Origin: Altererythrobacter sp.
GTDB taxonomy: Bacteria > Pseudomonadota > Alphaproteobacteria > Sphingomonadales > Sphingomonadaceae
Direction of reading: 5' to 3'
Assembly: GCA_011524425.1 (NCBI GenBank)
Contig: WTKI01000015.1
Location: 1-7,408, forward strand
DNA: 7,408 nt
Shown here one piece after another: positions 6,026 through 7,408 of the stretch (the first letter of the stretch is position 1; each line of letters opens with the position of its first letter). A program made the position numbers and the translations under genes. The notes beneath the pieces are model-generated. The model ran no database searches and was not told the origin of the DNA. It saw only the letters and a list, made by a program, of their open reading frames with translations.

Positions 6026-6861
6026 CAATCATTGCCTTTATCGGATCGGTTTTCTCACCATTTTACAAGCGCAGCGGCCGACATGATCCGCTTGATCACG
6101 CCTGTCTGAATGTTGCACTTTATGGTCCGCAAGCGCGCTGGGCGATGACAGAACGCAAACGGCATAATGTGAAACAAAGCCAGGATCGTTTGCAAATTGG
6201 CGCGAGCGCGCTTCGCTGGACCGGCGAAGCCCTAGAAATCGAAATCGAAGAGCGGGACAAGCGGCTGTTCAACCCCTTCAGGCGGCGAGTATCTGGGACT
6301 GTCCGCATTACCCCTGAAATCGTCAACCCAACCGCCTTTGCACTGGATCCAGCGACCAAACATCGCTGGCACTGCTTGTCTCCAAAGGCGCGGATCGAAG
6401 TTGATATGAAAGCGCCTGATCTAAGTTGGAGTGGTAGCGCCTATCTCGACTCCAACTTTGGCTCTGAATCTTTGGAAGAAGGATTTCGCATCTGGCATTG
6501 GTCCCGCGCGCATAGCTCAAAAGGTGCGATGGTTTGCTATGAGGGCGTTCGCCGCGATGGTTCGCGCTTTGCCAGTGCCTTGCGTTTTGCGCCTGATGGG
6601 AAGGCCAGCGCAGAGGCCATTCCTGAACTGGCGCATCTGCCCCGCAGCAAATGGCTGGTCGAACGCTCAACTCGGTCGGATAATGGTGCTGCGTCTGTCG
6701 TCCGCACTTGGGAGGATACGCCGTTCTACTCGCGCTCGGAAATTCAAACCCAATTGCTTGGTGAGAATGTCGTCGCTGTTCAGGAAAGCCTCGATTTGGA
6801 TCGATTTAAATCGCCAGTCGTCCAATTCATGCTGCCCTACCGCATGCCGCGAAGTGGCTAG
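5845..6861 (+). CDS. crtC: Carotenoid 1,2-hydratase (hydroxyneurosporene synthase)
   Basis: CrtC adds water across the C1-C2 double bond of neurosporene or lycopene, producing the tertiary hydroxyl later methylated by CrtF; it needs no cofactor. From ATG 5845 the protein has 338 residues. Family blocks are SGGYGWWYVDAISEDGQHAL (from about residue 41), IIAFIGSVFSPFY, DHACLNVALYG, FNPFRRRVSGTVRI and SGSAYLDSNFGSESLEEGFR (from about 197, followed by IWHW), the last two rich in conserved acidic and aromatic residues. The first roughly 34 residues (MALLRGRGDASGSG...) are low in complexity, lie within the conserved 3' part of crtD and are unlikely to be functional. The frame stays open back to ATG 5656, which would read even further into crtD. 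The stop TAG (6859-6861) overlaps the stop of the convergent small gene. Confidence 0.94.
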   Translation: MALLRGRGDASGSGSPHGGLIRLASSPQPDGRPRFGTQIPSGGYGWWYVDAISEDGQHALTIIAFIGSVFSPFYKRSGRHDPLDHACLNVALYGPQARWAMTERKRHNVKQSQDRLQIGASALRWTGEALEIEIEERDKRLFNPFRRRVSGTVRITPEIVNPTAFALDPATKHRWHCLSPKARIEVDMKAPDLSWSGSAYLDSNFGSESLEEGFRIWHWSRAHSSKGAMVCYEGVRRDGSRFASALRFAPDGKASAEAIPELAHLPRSKWLVERSTRSDNGAASVVRTWEDTPFYSRSEIQTQLLGENVVAVQESLDLDRFKSPVVQFMLPYRMPRSG

Positions 6862-7025
6862 TCTTCTGAGGACTGATCGGGTTTTTCGTCAGCGGCAGCC
6901 TTTTCTTTATCGCGCTTGATCTCACGGTTAACCGACCAAATCTGGCCGAAGGCAATCGCGAATGCGACGCCATAGAAGAAGGCTATTCCGATCCAACTAA
7001 AGTCCTCAGCAAAGTTCTCGATCAT
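6858..7025 (-). CDS. Unrecognised 55-residue single-pass membrane protein next to bchO
   Basis: The ORF runs from ATG 7025 to TAG 6858-6860. The protein starts MIENFAEDFSWIGIAFFYGV. One hydrophobic segment spans about residues 11-30 and is rich in Phe, Ala, Ile and Trp. A strongly charged tail follows (NREIKRDKEKAAADEKPDQ, then SSED). Basic residues just after the segment and acidic ones before it suggest N-outside, C-inside topology by the positive-inside rule (inference). The start overlaps the bchO stop as ATGA, so it should be translationally coupled to bchO. The codons look like real coding sequence, with no rare-codon run. I do not recognise a family. Its place in the cluster suggests a role tied to bacteriochlorophyll synthesis or membrane assembly, but nothing in the sequence proves this. 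Its size resembles small accessory subunits such as CcmD or CcoQ, without a motif match I could name. Confidence 0.72.
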   Translation of the reverse strand: MIENFAEDFSWIGIAFFYGVAFAIAFGQIWSVNREIKRDKEKAAADEKPDQSSED

Positions 7026-7408
7026 CCTGCTGCTCGCATTCGATCAACCGGCAGAACCCCTTGTTCCTCTGCAAAAACCATTATCAAGTCAGCAACCGTC
7101 TCTGGCTTTTCCTCATGGGTCAAATGCCCCGCACAAGCGAGGGTCTTGAGCGTGGCGTTTGCCATGCAGCGCGCAGCGGCTTCGACGCTTGCAGCTGGAA
7201 TCGCGCGATCACCGTCTGAATGGACCAGAAGCACTTGATTGGTCAGCTTGAACAATTGCCGCTTGAAGGCCTCCAGATCCCAATTTGCCATCATTTCTAA
7301 AGCGCCGCGGGCATGGTGATGATTGCCAAAAAGCGACGCATAGCAGGCCTCGTTAATGGCGTCGGTTCGCGATCCAGTGGAGCGCTGTAAGAACCGTCCC
7401 GCTTCACC
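7022..7408 (-). CDS. bchO: BchO-type alpha/beta hydrolase, proposed Mg-chelatase helper, 5' end outside window
   Basis: BchO is an alpha/beta-hydrolase-fold protein that travels with the Mg-chelatase genes bchI and bchD and is thought to assist magnesium insertion into protoporphyrin IX; its reaction is not settled. Only the C-terminal 128 residues are here. They contain GRFLQRSTGSRTDAINEACY, the characteristic ALEMMANWDL, then VLLVHSDGDRAIP carrying the likely acid of the triad (Asp67 of the visible part), and the likely catalytic histidine in CAGHLTHEEKP (His95). The nucleophile elbow lies beyond the window edge. The stop TGA (7022-7024) overlaps the start of the small membrane protein. bchD and bchI are expected upstream, to the right of the window. 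Confidence 0.88.
   Translation of the reverse strand, partial: GEAGRFLQRSTGSRTDAINEACYASLFGNHHHARGALEMMANWDLEAFKRQLFKLTNQVLLVHSDGDRAIPAASVEAAARCMANATLKTLACAGHLTHEEKPETVADLIMVFAEEQGVLPVDRMRAAG

Noticed and set aside
6860..6886. Possible terminator after crtC: imperfect 6-bp hairpin (6860-6874) and T5 at 6882-6886
   Set aside because: The stem is short with a G-T pair and a 3-base loop, and the T-run starts 8 bases after the stem. It also lies in the coding region of the convergent small gene. It is too weak to call.
1..7408. Insertion sequences, CRISPR arrays, tRNA or rRNA genes
   Set aside because: No transposase motif, terminal inverted repeat pair, repeat-spacer pattern or structural RNA was seen. 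All gaps between genes are under 120 bp.

Overview
This window is the middle of a photosynthesis gene cluster from an alphaproteobacterium that makes bacteriochlorophyll a and spirilloxanthin/spheroidene-type carotenoids. Every long gene is a recognisable pigment-synthesis gene. The order bchO - small ORF - crtC/crtD - crtF - bchC-bchX-bchY is the 'bchIDO-crtCDF-bchCXYZ-pufBALM' block known from aerobic anoxygenic phototrophs of the Sphingomonadales (Erythrobacter, Citromicrobium, phototrophic sphingomonads). The moderate GC content, judged by eye, would suit a marine Erythrobacter-like host. The genus is inference.

Layout, left to right. Positions 1-3108, minus strand: bchY (C-terminus cut by the window edge), bchX and bchC are packed as bchC-bchX-bchY. 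bchC and bchX overlap by ATGA, and 3 bp separate bchX from bchY. Positions 3109-3223: a 115-bp leader/promoter region for bchC. It holds two tandem TGT-N12-ACA palindromes (PpsR/CrtJ type) that cover a plausible -35 and -10, and a possible short leader ORF with a hairpin. Positions 3224-4375: crtF, minus strand, reading toward bchC as in the classical crtF-bchCXYZ-puf superoperon. Positions 4376-4468: a divergent control region with a third TGT-N12-ACA palindrome. Positions 4469-6861, plus strand: crtD and crtC, which overlap by about 181 bp in different frames. Positions 6858-7025, minus strand: an unrecognised 55-residue single-pass membrane protein, joined by an ATGA overlap to the end of bchO (7022 to the window edge). 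No stretch longer than 300 bp lacks a gene.

How the genes work together. BchX and BchY, with BchZ outside the window, form chlorophyllide a oxidoreductase. BchC oxidises the C3 hydroxyethyl side chain to acetyl, and BchO is a proposed helper of Mg-chelatase. CrtC hydrates the carotenoid end group, CrtD desaturates C3-C4 and CrtF methylates the tertiary hydroxyl. The three palindromes suggest that both arms are repressed by one PpsR/CrtJ-like aerobic/light repressor.

I found no wholly new system. The points most worth a second look are the crtD/crtC dual-coding overlap, the small membrane protein coupled to bchO, and the bchC leader.
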